Origin: Balneola sp.
GTDB taxonomy: Bacteria; Bacteroidota; Rhodothermia; Balneolales; Balneolaceae
Length of the DNA stretch: 64,000 nucleotides
Assembly (NCBI GenBank): GCA_002720745.1
Contig: PBJO01000018.1
Coordinates: 1-64,000, forward strand
Direction of reading: 5' to 3'
Part shown: in pieces, positions 1 through 7,527 of the stretch
Numbering within the stretch: position 1 is the stretch's first letter
How the letters are laid out: each line of letters starts with the position of its first letter
Position numbers and translations under genes: made by a program
Notes under the pieces: generated by a model
The model's database searches: none
Seen by the model: the letters and a program-made list of their open reading frames with translations, nothing else
Told to the model about the DNA's origin: nothing

Positions 1-1070
1 ATACCAGACATGTCTGTAACAGATGACACATCCCAATTACCAATATCATGGTTGAAACTTGTCGCTTGACTGAACATATTTCCCATTTTAATCACTGATG
101 ATACATCCCATTCACCAATGTCTTGATTAAAATTAGACAATTGAAACATAGCAGTCATGTCTGTAACAGATGACACATCCCATTTACCAATATTTTGTTG
201 GAACTGTTCTGTTTGATTAAACATAAAATGCATATTAGTTACAGATGATACATCCCAATAACTGATATCTTGATTAAATTTTATTGCTCCAGTAAACATA
301 TTCGACATAGATATTACCGATGACACGTCCCAGTGAGAGATATCCTGATTAAAATCTGTTTTATTCATAAAAATATTAGATAAATCTGATATACCTGATG
401 TACATGAAAATGCAGCATTTTTATCAGTTATATCTTGATATAACCTTTTTGTATACATCATCGTATTAACTATTCCTGTCTCACCACGTTCTGCGTCTGG
501 ACAAATAATCGTAACACCATTATCCGCAAGTTTAAAAGTTTTTTCCTTAAATGTGACAGAAATTGATGTTGCCTCTGTAATAACCAAATCAATTGTATCA
601 CTTGAATCTGGATATTCAGTCCATCCCTGAAATAGCCAATCTTCGGCAGGGTTAGCAGTTAGTCTAACAATTGTACCAGGTAAATAGTCTGTTGACTTTG
701 AAAGAGCAATAACCTGTTCTGTTACCTCACCTTCACCAACTACATTTATAGTTAAGGTATATTTCTTTTCTTCAAAGTTAGCCACAACTAACATATCTTG
801 ATCTAAAGTTAGCGTTGTCGGATTATAATAAGAATTAATATCACCACCCCAATTGGTGAAAACCCATCCTTCATTAGCTTCTGCAGTCAAAGAATACGAA
901 GTACCTTCATATGCGGTCCTATGACTAGGATTTGATGATATTGACCCAGCTTCAAGTGGATCAATAGAAAATGAAATCTCGAATACTGGTAGTTTTTCTT
1001 CAGTGGTAACACAACTAATTGATAAAATTGCTAAAACTAATACAAAGGAAATATACTTTAAAAATTGCAT
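1..1070 (-). CDS. BspA-like (DUF285) surface lipoprotein, C-terminus cut off
   Basis: The reading frame is open from an ATG at 1070 to the left edge, so about 356 residues are visible and the C-terminus is missing. The N-terminus is a lipoprotein signal with lipobox LSISC (Cys20). It is followed by two stretches resembling divergent InlB B-repeats, with motifs such as WVFTNWGGD and WLFQGW. From about residue 210 there are tandem units of 24-25 residues built around NQDIGxWDVSSVTxMxxMF, which is the DUF285/BspA leucine-rich-like repeat. Proteins of this kind are usually surface-exposed and mediate adhesion or binding. The ligand cannot be read from the sequence. The repeats probably continue beyond the window. 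Confidence 0.85.
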   Translation of the reverse strand, partial: MQFLKYISFVLVLAILSISCVTTEEKLPVFEISFSIDPLEAGSISSNPSHRTAYEGTSYSLTAEANEGWVFTNWGGDINSYYNPTTLTLDQDMLVVANFEEKKYTLTINVVGEGEVTEQVIALSKSTDYLPGTIVRLTANPAEDWLFQGWTEYPDSSDTIDLVITEATSISVTFKEKTFKLADNGVTIICPDAERGETGIVNTMMYTKRLYQDITDKNAAFSCTSGISDLSNIFMNKTDFNQDISHWDVSSVISMSNMFTGAIKFNQDISYWDVSSVTNMHFMFNQTEQFQQNIGKWDVSSVTDMTAMFQLSNFNQDIGEWDVSSVIKMGNMFSQATSFNHDIGNWDVSSVTDMSG

Positions 1071-1138
1071 TTTGATTAATTAAGGATTTTTGCTTGATAA
1101 CAATAATTGTTGATTTACATATTTTATATTCTAATCTA

Positions 1139-1309
1139 TTATATAAGGATCATCTTTTTTGTTTCAGTAAACGATAAACTGTTTAACTTGTGAAGTTACA
1201 CTCCACTCGATAATCCAGTAGCATCAAAGGTAGCAGTGTGATAACCAGCTGGTTGTTGACCATTAACTAAGACCATTACCCTTTGACCTGCACTATTAAA
1301 TACCTTTTT
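1139..1309 (-). pseudogene. Orphan T9SS/FlgD-like C-terminal sorting-domain fragment with internal stop
   Basis: On the minus strand, 1309 to 1199 translates as the middle of a type IX-type C-terminal domain: VFNSAGQRVMVLVNG, then AGYHTATFDATGLSSGV. The next codon (1196-1198) is TAA where this family normally has Tyr (GVY.Y.L). The same frame then continues with LHKL and ends in FTETKKMILI before a second stop at 1139. An in-frame TGA lies just upstream at 1310-1312, so no cargo domain is attached. It sits between the mutarotase and the BspA-like gene and looks like the tail of a lost secreted protein. Confidence 0.7.
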
Positions 1310-1322
1310 TCATAGGTATAAT

Positions 1323-2393
1323 TTAGTTGATTTTAAAAGAATAAATTGTTGAACTTGTAAATATTGTATCAGGATGAAGAATTGTATTCGGAAACAAAGG
1401 CTCATTTGGCGAATTAGGAAAATGTTGGGTTTCAAGACATAATGCAGTATGCCTATTTAGAGGTAGGTCATTTTCAGTATTTAATGTACCATTTAAAAAA
1501 TTACCTGTATAAAATTGTAAACCTGGTTCGGTAGTGTAAATTTGAAGACTTCTACCGCTAGTAGGATCAGTTAGTGTCGCAGCTCGGTATAAATCATTAT
1601 ATAATTCATGTTTTAATTCCTTATCCAGCACAAAATTATGATCAAATCCAAAAGGGGTATGGATAATTTGTTTGCCAATAATTGTTGACTTATTAAAATC
1701 GAAAGGGGTGTCTCTAACATATTGTAATTCGCCGGTTGGTATAAACTCTGAGTCTATCGGTGTATATTGAGTAGCATTTAGAATTAATTCATGATTATTT
1801 ATTTGATTTTGAAAATCACCGCTGAGATTAAAATAAGAGTGATTAGTAAAATTAATAGGGGTTTTTTTATTGGTACTTGCTTGGTAATCGATACGAAGGT
1901 TATTGCCACTATCTAAGGAAAATTTCACTTGTACAGTCAGATCACCGGGATAGCCCATATCTCCATCAACACTTACAGTTTTTAATATAACTTGTTGTGG
2001 GTCGATTTTTTCAATATCCCACAATATTTTATCTAAACCTTTATTTCCTCCATGCAGATGATGATTGCCATTATTAATTGGGAGACTGTATTCAACATTA
2101 TCTATAGTAAATTTACCCTTTGCAATTCGGTTGGCAAATCTGCCAATTGTCGAGCCAAAATAAGGGGTTCCTTTTTCATACGGAGTAACATTTGAATAAC
2201 CAATTACAATGTTTTTAAAAATTCCATTACGGTCAGCTGTTTTAATTGAAGTGATAGTTGCGCCAAAATTTGAAACAGATATCTCAGTGCCTTGATCATT
2301 TTTTAATGTAATGACTGTTGATGCAGTTCCGTCTTTTAGATAGCCAAAATTTTTAACATAATTTTTTCCATCATTATTAGAAATACAATTCAT
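1323..2393 (-). CDS. galM: Aldose 1-epimerase (mutarotase), probably a lipoprotein with a misplaced or unusual start
   Basis: Aldose 1-epimerases interconvert alpha and beta anomers of galactose, glucose and similar sugars. The 356-residue protein has the family's N-terminal sugar-binding signature STIGRFANRI, the HHLHGG motif, NFTNHSYFNL and a C-terminal ETQHFPNSPNEP. All are well conserved, so it looks active. The ATG at 2393 gives MNCISNN. The same frame stays open upstream and reads KNYIVVLILYVFLMNC, a convincing lipoprotein signal with Cys at the lipobox, but there is no ATG, GTG or TTG before it, only ATA or ATT codons. The true start may be non-canonical, placing the enzyme in the envelope. 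It lies downstream of the sulfatase-maturase gene on the same strand, which fits breakdown of sulfated galactose-type polymers. Confidence 0.85.
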   Translation of the reverse strand: MNCISNNDGKNYVKNFGYLKDGTASTVITLKNDQGTEISVSNFGATITSIKTADRNGIFKNIVIGYSNVTPYEKGTPYFGSTIGRFANRIAKGKFTIDNVEYSLPINNGNHHLHGGNKGLDKILWDIEKIDPQQVILKTVSVDGDMGYPGDLTVQVKFSLDSGNNLRIDYQASTNKKTPINFTNHSYFNLSGDFQNQINNHELILNATQYTPIDSEFIPTGELQYVRDTPFDFNKSTIIGKQIIHTPFGFDHNFVLDKELKHELYNDLYRAATLTDPTSGRSLQIYTTEPGLQFYTGNFLNGTLNTENDLPLNRHTALCLETQHFPNSPNEPLFPNTILHPDTIFTSSTIYSFKIN

Positions 2394-2479
2394 TAAAAAA
2401 ACATATAAGATTAATACTACAATATAGTTCTTTATATCTAAGAATTTACTAGCTCGATCTGATATAAATAATTCGGAAA

Positions 2480-3499
2480 TTATTTATACTTATCTACATT
2501 ATAGTCAATTGATTTAACACCTCTAAAACCAATATGAAACATAGAATTGTCTATTGGTGTATAGCTTCTAGCTGAGACCCTATAACCATGACAATAAGAA
2601 GTATGACATAAAAAAGAACCGCCTCTTAGAACTTTTTGACTTGCAGGATTAATTATATAAGGTTGATTGTAGTCTTCATAAGATCGATACCAATCCGATG
2701 TCCACTCCCAAACATTACCACCCATATCAGACAGATCAAACTGATTAGTACCAAATGTTCCTACTGGTGATGTTGTTAAATAGCCATCGTCTATTGTATT
2801 CATAATTGGGAAAACACCATTCCATGTATTGGCCATATATGTTGAGTCATTTTCTTTGAGTTCTTGACCCCAGCTGTAAGGATTGTCTCGAAGCGATATT
2901 CCTCTTGCCGCGTGTTCCCATTCAACCTCCGTTGGTAAGCGTTTATCAACCCAAGATAAATATTCATCCGCATCACTATAGGAAAGCATAGTAACAGGAT
3001 GATTATCATTGGCTTTTTCAGCTAACGGTCCTTGCGGATAATCCCAAGTTGCATTTGGCAATAACACCCAAGTCGATTTTTTAAAGTCAAAGACAACGCC
3101 ATCACCAAATTTTTCAGCCTCTGTCACGTAACCAGTTTCTTCTATGAAATCTCTAAATTCCGCAACAGTCACCATTTTTTTGTCCATCAAAAAGGGTTGT
3201 ACTTCGGTTTGAAATACAGGCTTTTCATTGGCTAGTCCCGATTCAGAACCTATCCATATTTCGCCTCCTAAGATTAAACTCATCTCAGAAGGTATCTTAT
3301 AGTTTTTTTTATTCACTTCTAACCAACTCTTATATTCATTCTCAGTTGTAATTTTTTCTCCATCTGGTGCATAACAACAATCATTATACGCAGAAATATT
3401 AGAATTCAAATTTACATCGTCATTACTACAGCTAAGTATATATATAAATAGAAGAGTAGAACCAAATAGTACAATTTTATTCATTATCAAAAGATTCAT
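2480..3499 (-). CDS. Formylglycine-generating enzyme (sulfatase maturase), lipoprotein
   Basis: FGE/SUMF1-family oxidase that converts the active-site Cys of a sulfatase to formylglycine. Family motifs are present: EWEHAARG, the GGNVWEWTSDW core and RGGSFLCHTSYCHGYRVSARS. Both copper-binding catalytic cysteines (Cys298 and Cys303 in the CHxSYC motif) are conserved, as in human FGE, so it should be catalytically competent rather than a structural relative. The N-terminus is a lipoprotein signal ending in YILSC (Cys24). A start at Met6 is equally plausible. It is divergent from a Cys-type sulfatase with 146 bp between them, which is its obvious substrate. If both are exported, maturation would occur in the envelope. 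Confidence 0.88.
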   Translation of the reverse strand: MNLLIMNKIVLFGSTLLFIYILSCSNDDVNLNSNISAYNDCCYAPDGEKITTENEYKSWLEVNKKNYKIPSEMSLILGGEIWIGSESGLANEKPVFQTEVQPFLMDKKMVTVAEFRDFIEETGYVTEAEKFGDGVVFDFKKSTWVLLPNATWDYPQGPLAEKANDNHPVTMLSYSDADEYLSWVDKRLPTEVEWEHAARGISLRDNPYSWGQELKENDSTYMANTWNGVFPIMNTIDDGYLTTSPVGTFGTNQFDLSDMGGNVWEWTSDWYRSYEDYNQPYIINPASQKVLRGGSFLCHTSYCHGYRVSARSYTPIDNSMFHIGFRGVKSIDYNVDKYK

Positions 3500-3645
3500 A
3501 TATTTGACAGAGATAAATAATATTCTTACTTAATTATTATTTTCATTTATACTTAATCTAAAAAAGAAATATAAATTATATAGTTTTTTTATTAAATAGA
3601 ACTAATATTTAAATTATAACACTGTAAAAAACGTGCTATAATCTT

Positions 3646-5022
3646 ATGACTATGACTAAGCAATTATATTTTATTTTGACTTTATTATTATTTGCTGTGT
3701 GCACAAAGATTGATAAGAATTTAAATCCTAATATAATATATATTCTTACTGATGATTTAGGTTATGGCGATATTGGTGTTTATGGTGCTACTGATATTAA
3801 AACGCCCAACATAGATTATCTGGCTAATAATGGGATTCTTTTTACTGATTTTTATTCTGCTTCTTCAGTATGTACACCATCTAGAGCTGGACTATTAACA
3901 GGGCGTTACCCTCAAAGAATGGGAGTTAATGGTGTGTTCTTTCCAGAGAGTTTCCAAGGTATGCCTACAGAGGAATTTACAATTGCTGAAATGTTGAAAG
4001 TGAAAAATTACAAAACAGGATTGATTGGAAAATGGCATCTAGGACATCATCAAAGCTTTTTACCTCTTTCGCAAGGCTTTGATGAGTATTTTGGTATTCC
4101 ATACAGTAATGACATGGAAAGTGTTGTATATATGAGAGGTAATAAAGTTTTTACACATACAGTTGATCAATCACAATTAACTAAAACTTATACACAAGAG
4201 GCAATCAATTTTATTGATAGAGTAGAAGACCAACCATTTTTTCTGTTTTTTTCTCATAATATGCCCCATGTACCTTTGTATGCATCAGATGAGTTTTTAG
4301 GTAGTTCTGATCGAGGTTTATATGGAGATGTGGTACAAGAAATTGATTGGAGCGTAGGTCAAATAATTAAAAAGTTAAAGGATAATGATTTACTTAATAA
4401 TACATTAATAGTTTTTTCTAGTGACAATGGACCCTGGTTGGTTATGGAAGATCATAGTGGTAGTTCAGGCGGTTTAAGAGAAGGCAAAATGTATTCTTTT
4501 GATGGTGGTATGAAAGTACCTTTAATTGCAATGTGGGCATCGTATATTCCTTCTAATACAAGAGTTGTTGAGATGGCAACTCAACTCGATTGGTTCCCAA
4601 CTATTGCAGAAATAACTGGTTTTAAAATTCCCAAAAATTTAGTGATAGATGGAGTAAGTCTTGTCAAAGTACTTAATAATTCAGATAAACGAGAAGATGA
4701 GGGTTTTTTATTTTTAGAATACGAAGAGTTAACTGGTTACCGAAAAGGTGACTGGAAAGTAAAAAAACCGTCTATGGGTTTCGAAGGTACATGGTGGAAA
4801 AATGCTACTTCTAGTCACGATTCATTGTTGTTTAATTTAAAATATGATCCATTTGAAATGGACAATTTATTTGATGCAAATAAAGAATTTGCTCGAAAAC
4901 TATTCAATGAAATGGAGAAAGAATATTTTAATTTAGGTGAGCTACCACCATCAATTTATATTCGAACACCTGCAGATGAAAGTCATTTGGAGTATCTAAA
5001 TTTAAATAATATTCCAAAATAG
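3646..5022 (+). CDS. Arylsulfatase-family hydrolase, Cys-type (CTPSR)
   Basis: Type I sulfatase of the alkaline-phosphatase superfamily, 458 residues. The formylglycine motif CTPSR begins at Cys76, followed by AGLLTGRYPQR. The N-terminal metal-binding Asp pair is in ILTDDLGYGDIG (residues 33-44), and the C-terminal side has FSSDNGPW. The N-terminus is hydrophobic and ends in AVC (Cys19), so it may be a lipoprotein, although the lipobox is not ideal. It hydrolyses sulfate esters, probably on an algal polysaccharide or oligosaccharide given the neighbouring mutarotase. Starts at 3646 and 3652 (MTMTKQ) are both possible. The divergent FGE gene supplies the maturation enzyme. The precise S1 subfamily cannot be assigned by eye. 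Confidence 0.9.
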   Translation: MTMTKQLYFILTLLLFAVCTKIDKNLNPNIIYILTDDLGYGDIGVYGATDIKTPNIDYLANNGILFTDFYSASSVCTPSRAGLLTGRYPQRMGVNGVFFPESFQGMPTEEFTIAEMLKVKNYKTGLIGKWHLGHHQSFLPLSQGFDEYFGIPYSNDMESVVYMRGNKVFTHTVDQSQLTKTYTQEAINFIDRVEDQPFFLFFSHNMPHVPLYASDEFLGSSDRGLYGDVVQEIDWSVGQIIKKLKDNDLLNNTLIVFSSDNGPWLVMEDHSGSSGGLREGKMYSFDGGMKVPLIAMWASYIPSNTRVVEMATQLDWFPTIAEITGFKIPKNLVIDGVSLVKVLNNSDKREDEGFLFLEYEELTGYRKGDWKVKKPSMGFEGTWWKNATSSHDSLLFNLKYDPFEMDNLFDANKEFARKLFNEMEKEYFNLGELPPSIYIRTPADESHLEYLNLNNIPK

Positions 5023-5221
5023 TATTTTTATTTAGGAAACGCATTTGCCATTGTTAGACCTAGTCTAATGAGAAAAACTTAAAGGTAAAAAATAGCCCTT
5101 ATTAAAAAGATTTGAGTATAATCAATCGACATTAAGAGTAACACTGCTAGAATTGAACCGCAAACTGACATAGAACCATTTAATCCATGATTATACCCAA
5201 TAATGTGCTTAATTATAATAG

Positions 5222-6499
5222 TTATCCTTCTCTTTGTATGACTATAATAGTTATATCATCACTTTGTTCAGCTTCATTACGAAAATGATTTAATTCTTCA
5301 GTAATACCTTCAACCATTGCGTCAGGATCTAAAAACTTATTGTCTATTAACCATTTTTCAAATCTTTCTTCTCCATAAAAATCACCCTTTACATTTCTAG
5401 CCTCTGTAATACCGTCAGAATACAAAATTATTTTTTGGTTGGATTTTATCTCATAAACCTCTTCATCATATTTCACTGTATCTAGTATACCCAACATTAG
5501 ACCCCCGACTTCAAGAGTAGAAATCGAATTTTTTTCAACATCTAATACATAAGGATTGTTATGACCTGCATTTACATAACGTATTGTATTTTTGATTGAA
5601 TCCAATTCACAATATACAGCTGTTATAAATTTGTCTAATGGTGAATCCTTAAATATTAATTCATTCACTTTAGTTAAGGATATATTGGGCGTATTACTGT
5701 ACTCTAAATGTGATCTAAGAGAAGCTCTCATGGTAGCCATAAGTAAGGCGGCTGATACACCCTTACCAGTAACGTCTGCCACTGTAAATCCCCAATTATT
5801 TTTATTAGGTAATGAAATAAAATCATAATAGTCGCCTCCAACATTTTTTGCAGGTATACTACAACCAGCAACTTTATAATTTGTAATCATTGGTTGCTCT
5901 TTAGGCCAAAATCCACTTTGAATGGTAGATGCTAGTTCAATTTCTTTGTTTAATAATTGGTTATTCAACCGTTCTTTATGTAGTAATGCATTTTCAACAG
6001 CAATTGCTGCCTGATTTGCCATAGTTTGAAAAATTTCTGCATTATCTTGCCCAAATTTTTCTAATTGAAGACTATTTATAGCCTGTAGAGCTCCAATTAC
6101 CTCATTATTATGATTAATTAAAGGAACACAAATTATATTTTTTGTTTTAAATGAAGATCCTTTACCTAAATCTCCCCCAAATCTTGAGTCTTTACTCACA
6201 TCTTCAACGACTGCTAACTTTTTATTTTGTACAACCCACCCTGAGATACCTGATGTTACTGGAATTTTTTTACCTGACAATTCAGCTGTTAAAGGACCTG
6301 TAGGGATCGTTAAAATTAAATCGTTTTTGTCCTCAGATAATAGAAACAATGAACTCGCTTCAGCGCTCATTATTTCCTTTGTTGCATTCATTATTTCTTT
6401 AAGAATATTTTTCAATTCTAAATTAGAATTAATTTTGGCAACTAATTCCATTAACAAATTTAGTTTATTTACATCTATTAAATTATTTTCTTTTGACAT
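5222..6499 (-). CDS. GAF-domain PP2C serine phosphatase (RsbU/SpoIIE type)
   Basis: This 425-residue cytoplasmic protein has a GAF sensor domain (about residues 20-170) and a SpoIIE-type PP2C phosphatase domain (about 200-425). Metal-binding motifs of the PP2C fold are visible: NVGGDYYDF, VADVTGKGVSAALLMA, YVNAGHNNP, LYSDGITEARN and QSDDITIIVI. RsbU-type enzymes dephosphorylate a STAS antagonist so that it can bind an RsbW-type kinase. Both partner types are encoded 6-8 kb upstream on the same strand (12814-13101 and 13103-13513), so this is the likely phosphatase of that switch. It is the last gene of a three-gene unit, starting 2 bp after the PrsW-like gene. The GAF ligand is unknown. Confidence 0.9.
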   Translation of the reverse strand: MSKENNLIDVNKLNLLMELVAKINSNLELKNILKEIMNATKEIMSAEASSLFLLSEDKNDLILTIPTGPLTAELSGKKIPVTSGISGWVVQNKKLAVVEDVSKDSRFGGDLGKGSSFKTKNIICVPLINHNNEVIGALQAINSLQLEKFGQDNAEIFQTMANQAAIAVENALLHKERLNNQLLNKEIELASTIQSGFWPKEQPMITNYKVAGCSIPAKNVGGDYYDFISLPNKNNWGFTVADVTGKGVSAALLMATMRASLRSHLEYSNTPNISLTKVNELIFKDSPLDKFITAVYCELDSIKNTIRYVNAGHNNPYVLDVEKNSISTLEVGGLMLGILDTVKYDEEVYEIKSNQKIILYSDGITEARNVKGDFYGEERFEKWLIDNKFLDPDAMVEGITEELNHFRNEAEQSDDITIIVIQREG

Positions 6500-6501
6500 A
6501 T

Positions 6502-7509
6502 CTATTTAATTAATGTTAATTGCCACAAATCTGTGTCTTTTAGGTTTAATAATGGTTGTATAGCAATTTTACCAGTTTTACCAATTTGAGTTTCCAAATA
6601 TTCAAGCTCCTTAAATTGTGCTATAGTAGAAGGATCAGGTTCTAGTTCGATTCCTGAATCTTTCAAGATTAGCAGCCCTTTTGCTTTAACAGAAAGCTCC
6701 AAATATATTCGTAAATAACAAATAATATCTCCTACTACTAAGGGCTGAAAGCTATTTTGGATAGTTGAGATGTACTTGCCTACTCTTGTCTCAGATATAT
6801 TACCTGCCATCAATAATTTAAGTAATTCCATATCATTATCTAATCCAACACCCAACCAAGATCTAGTAAACTCTTCGCTTTTATTAAAAATTACATAATA
6901 GATAATCGGCAGTGATAAAATAGTAATAATAGCAGTTGTGATGGGTGGCAATAAAAATAAATTATAGACAGCATGAATAATAACTGCTGATAAATAACCA
7001 AGTAAAAATGTAAAAGAGTTATTCCAAGACTTCGTATCATAAATAATTTTTATAATAATAGCAGCAATACTTGTAACTCCGCCATGCATTATTGCAGTAC
7101 CAAAACCTCTGACAAACCACGTAATTAAACTAGTATTATTTAGTAAATTTAAGTAAAAGATATTTTCAATAAGTGCAAATCCTACTCCGATTGCAAATCC
7201 TAGTATTGCACTATCAATCATAAATCCTATACGCCGTTGCCTGAATAATAATAATATCGGAATAAGCTTTAAGAACTCTTCAGTAAATGGGGCTATGAAA
7301 CGACTTAATGTTATTCGGTCGACTGAATAATTAATAGTAATAAAATCATTAACTAATGTAGCCAAACCTGCGGTTATACAACCAATAACTACAGTTAAGA
7401 GTAGAAATTTTTTCTTTATTAATTGAAAAGTGTCTAGATACCACATTATTAGCAAAAAAATTAACATGGGCAGCAAAGCTACACTAAATTCAATTATCAC
7501 CTGCATCAT
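6502..7509 (-). CDS. PrsW-family intramembrane metalloprotease
   Basis: Polytopic membrane protein of 335 residues. PrsW hallmarks are present: TEEFLK (Glu77, Glu78, Lys81), ALIENIFYL (Glu115, Asn116), the His142 region MHGGVTS and IHAVYNLFL (His179, Asn183). The last 110 residues form a soluble C-terminal extension without recognised motifs. In Bacillus subtilis, PrsW performs site-1 cleavage of the membrane anti-sigma factor RsiW. Here it lies between an HExxH protease gene (18 bp gap) and a GAF-PP2C phosphatase gene (2 bp gap), and 3 kb from a membrane-anchored anti-sigma candidate. A role in cleaving that protein is inference. The more distant CPBP/Abi proteases share the EE motif but fit less well. 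Confidence 0.82.
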   Translation of the reverse strand: MMQVIIEFSVALLPMLIFLLIMWYLDTFQLIKKKFLLLTVVIGCITAGLATLVNDFITINYSVDRITLSRFIAPFTEEFLKLIPILLLFRQRRIGFMIDSAILGFAIGVGFALIENIFYLNLLNNTSLITWFVRGFGTAIMHGGVTSIAAIIIKIIYDTKSWNNSFTFLLGYLSAVIIHAVYNLFLLPPITTAIITILSLPIIYYVIFNKSEEFTRSWLGVGLDNDMELLKLLMAGNISETRVGKYISTIQNSFQPLVVGDIICYLRIYLELSVKAKGLLILKDSGIELEPDPSTIAQFKELEYLETQIGKTGKIAIQPLLNLKDTDLWQLTLIK

Positions 7510-7527
7510 AACATTGAATAATCTAGA

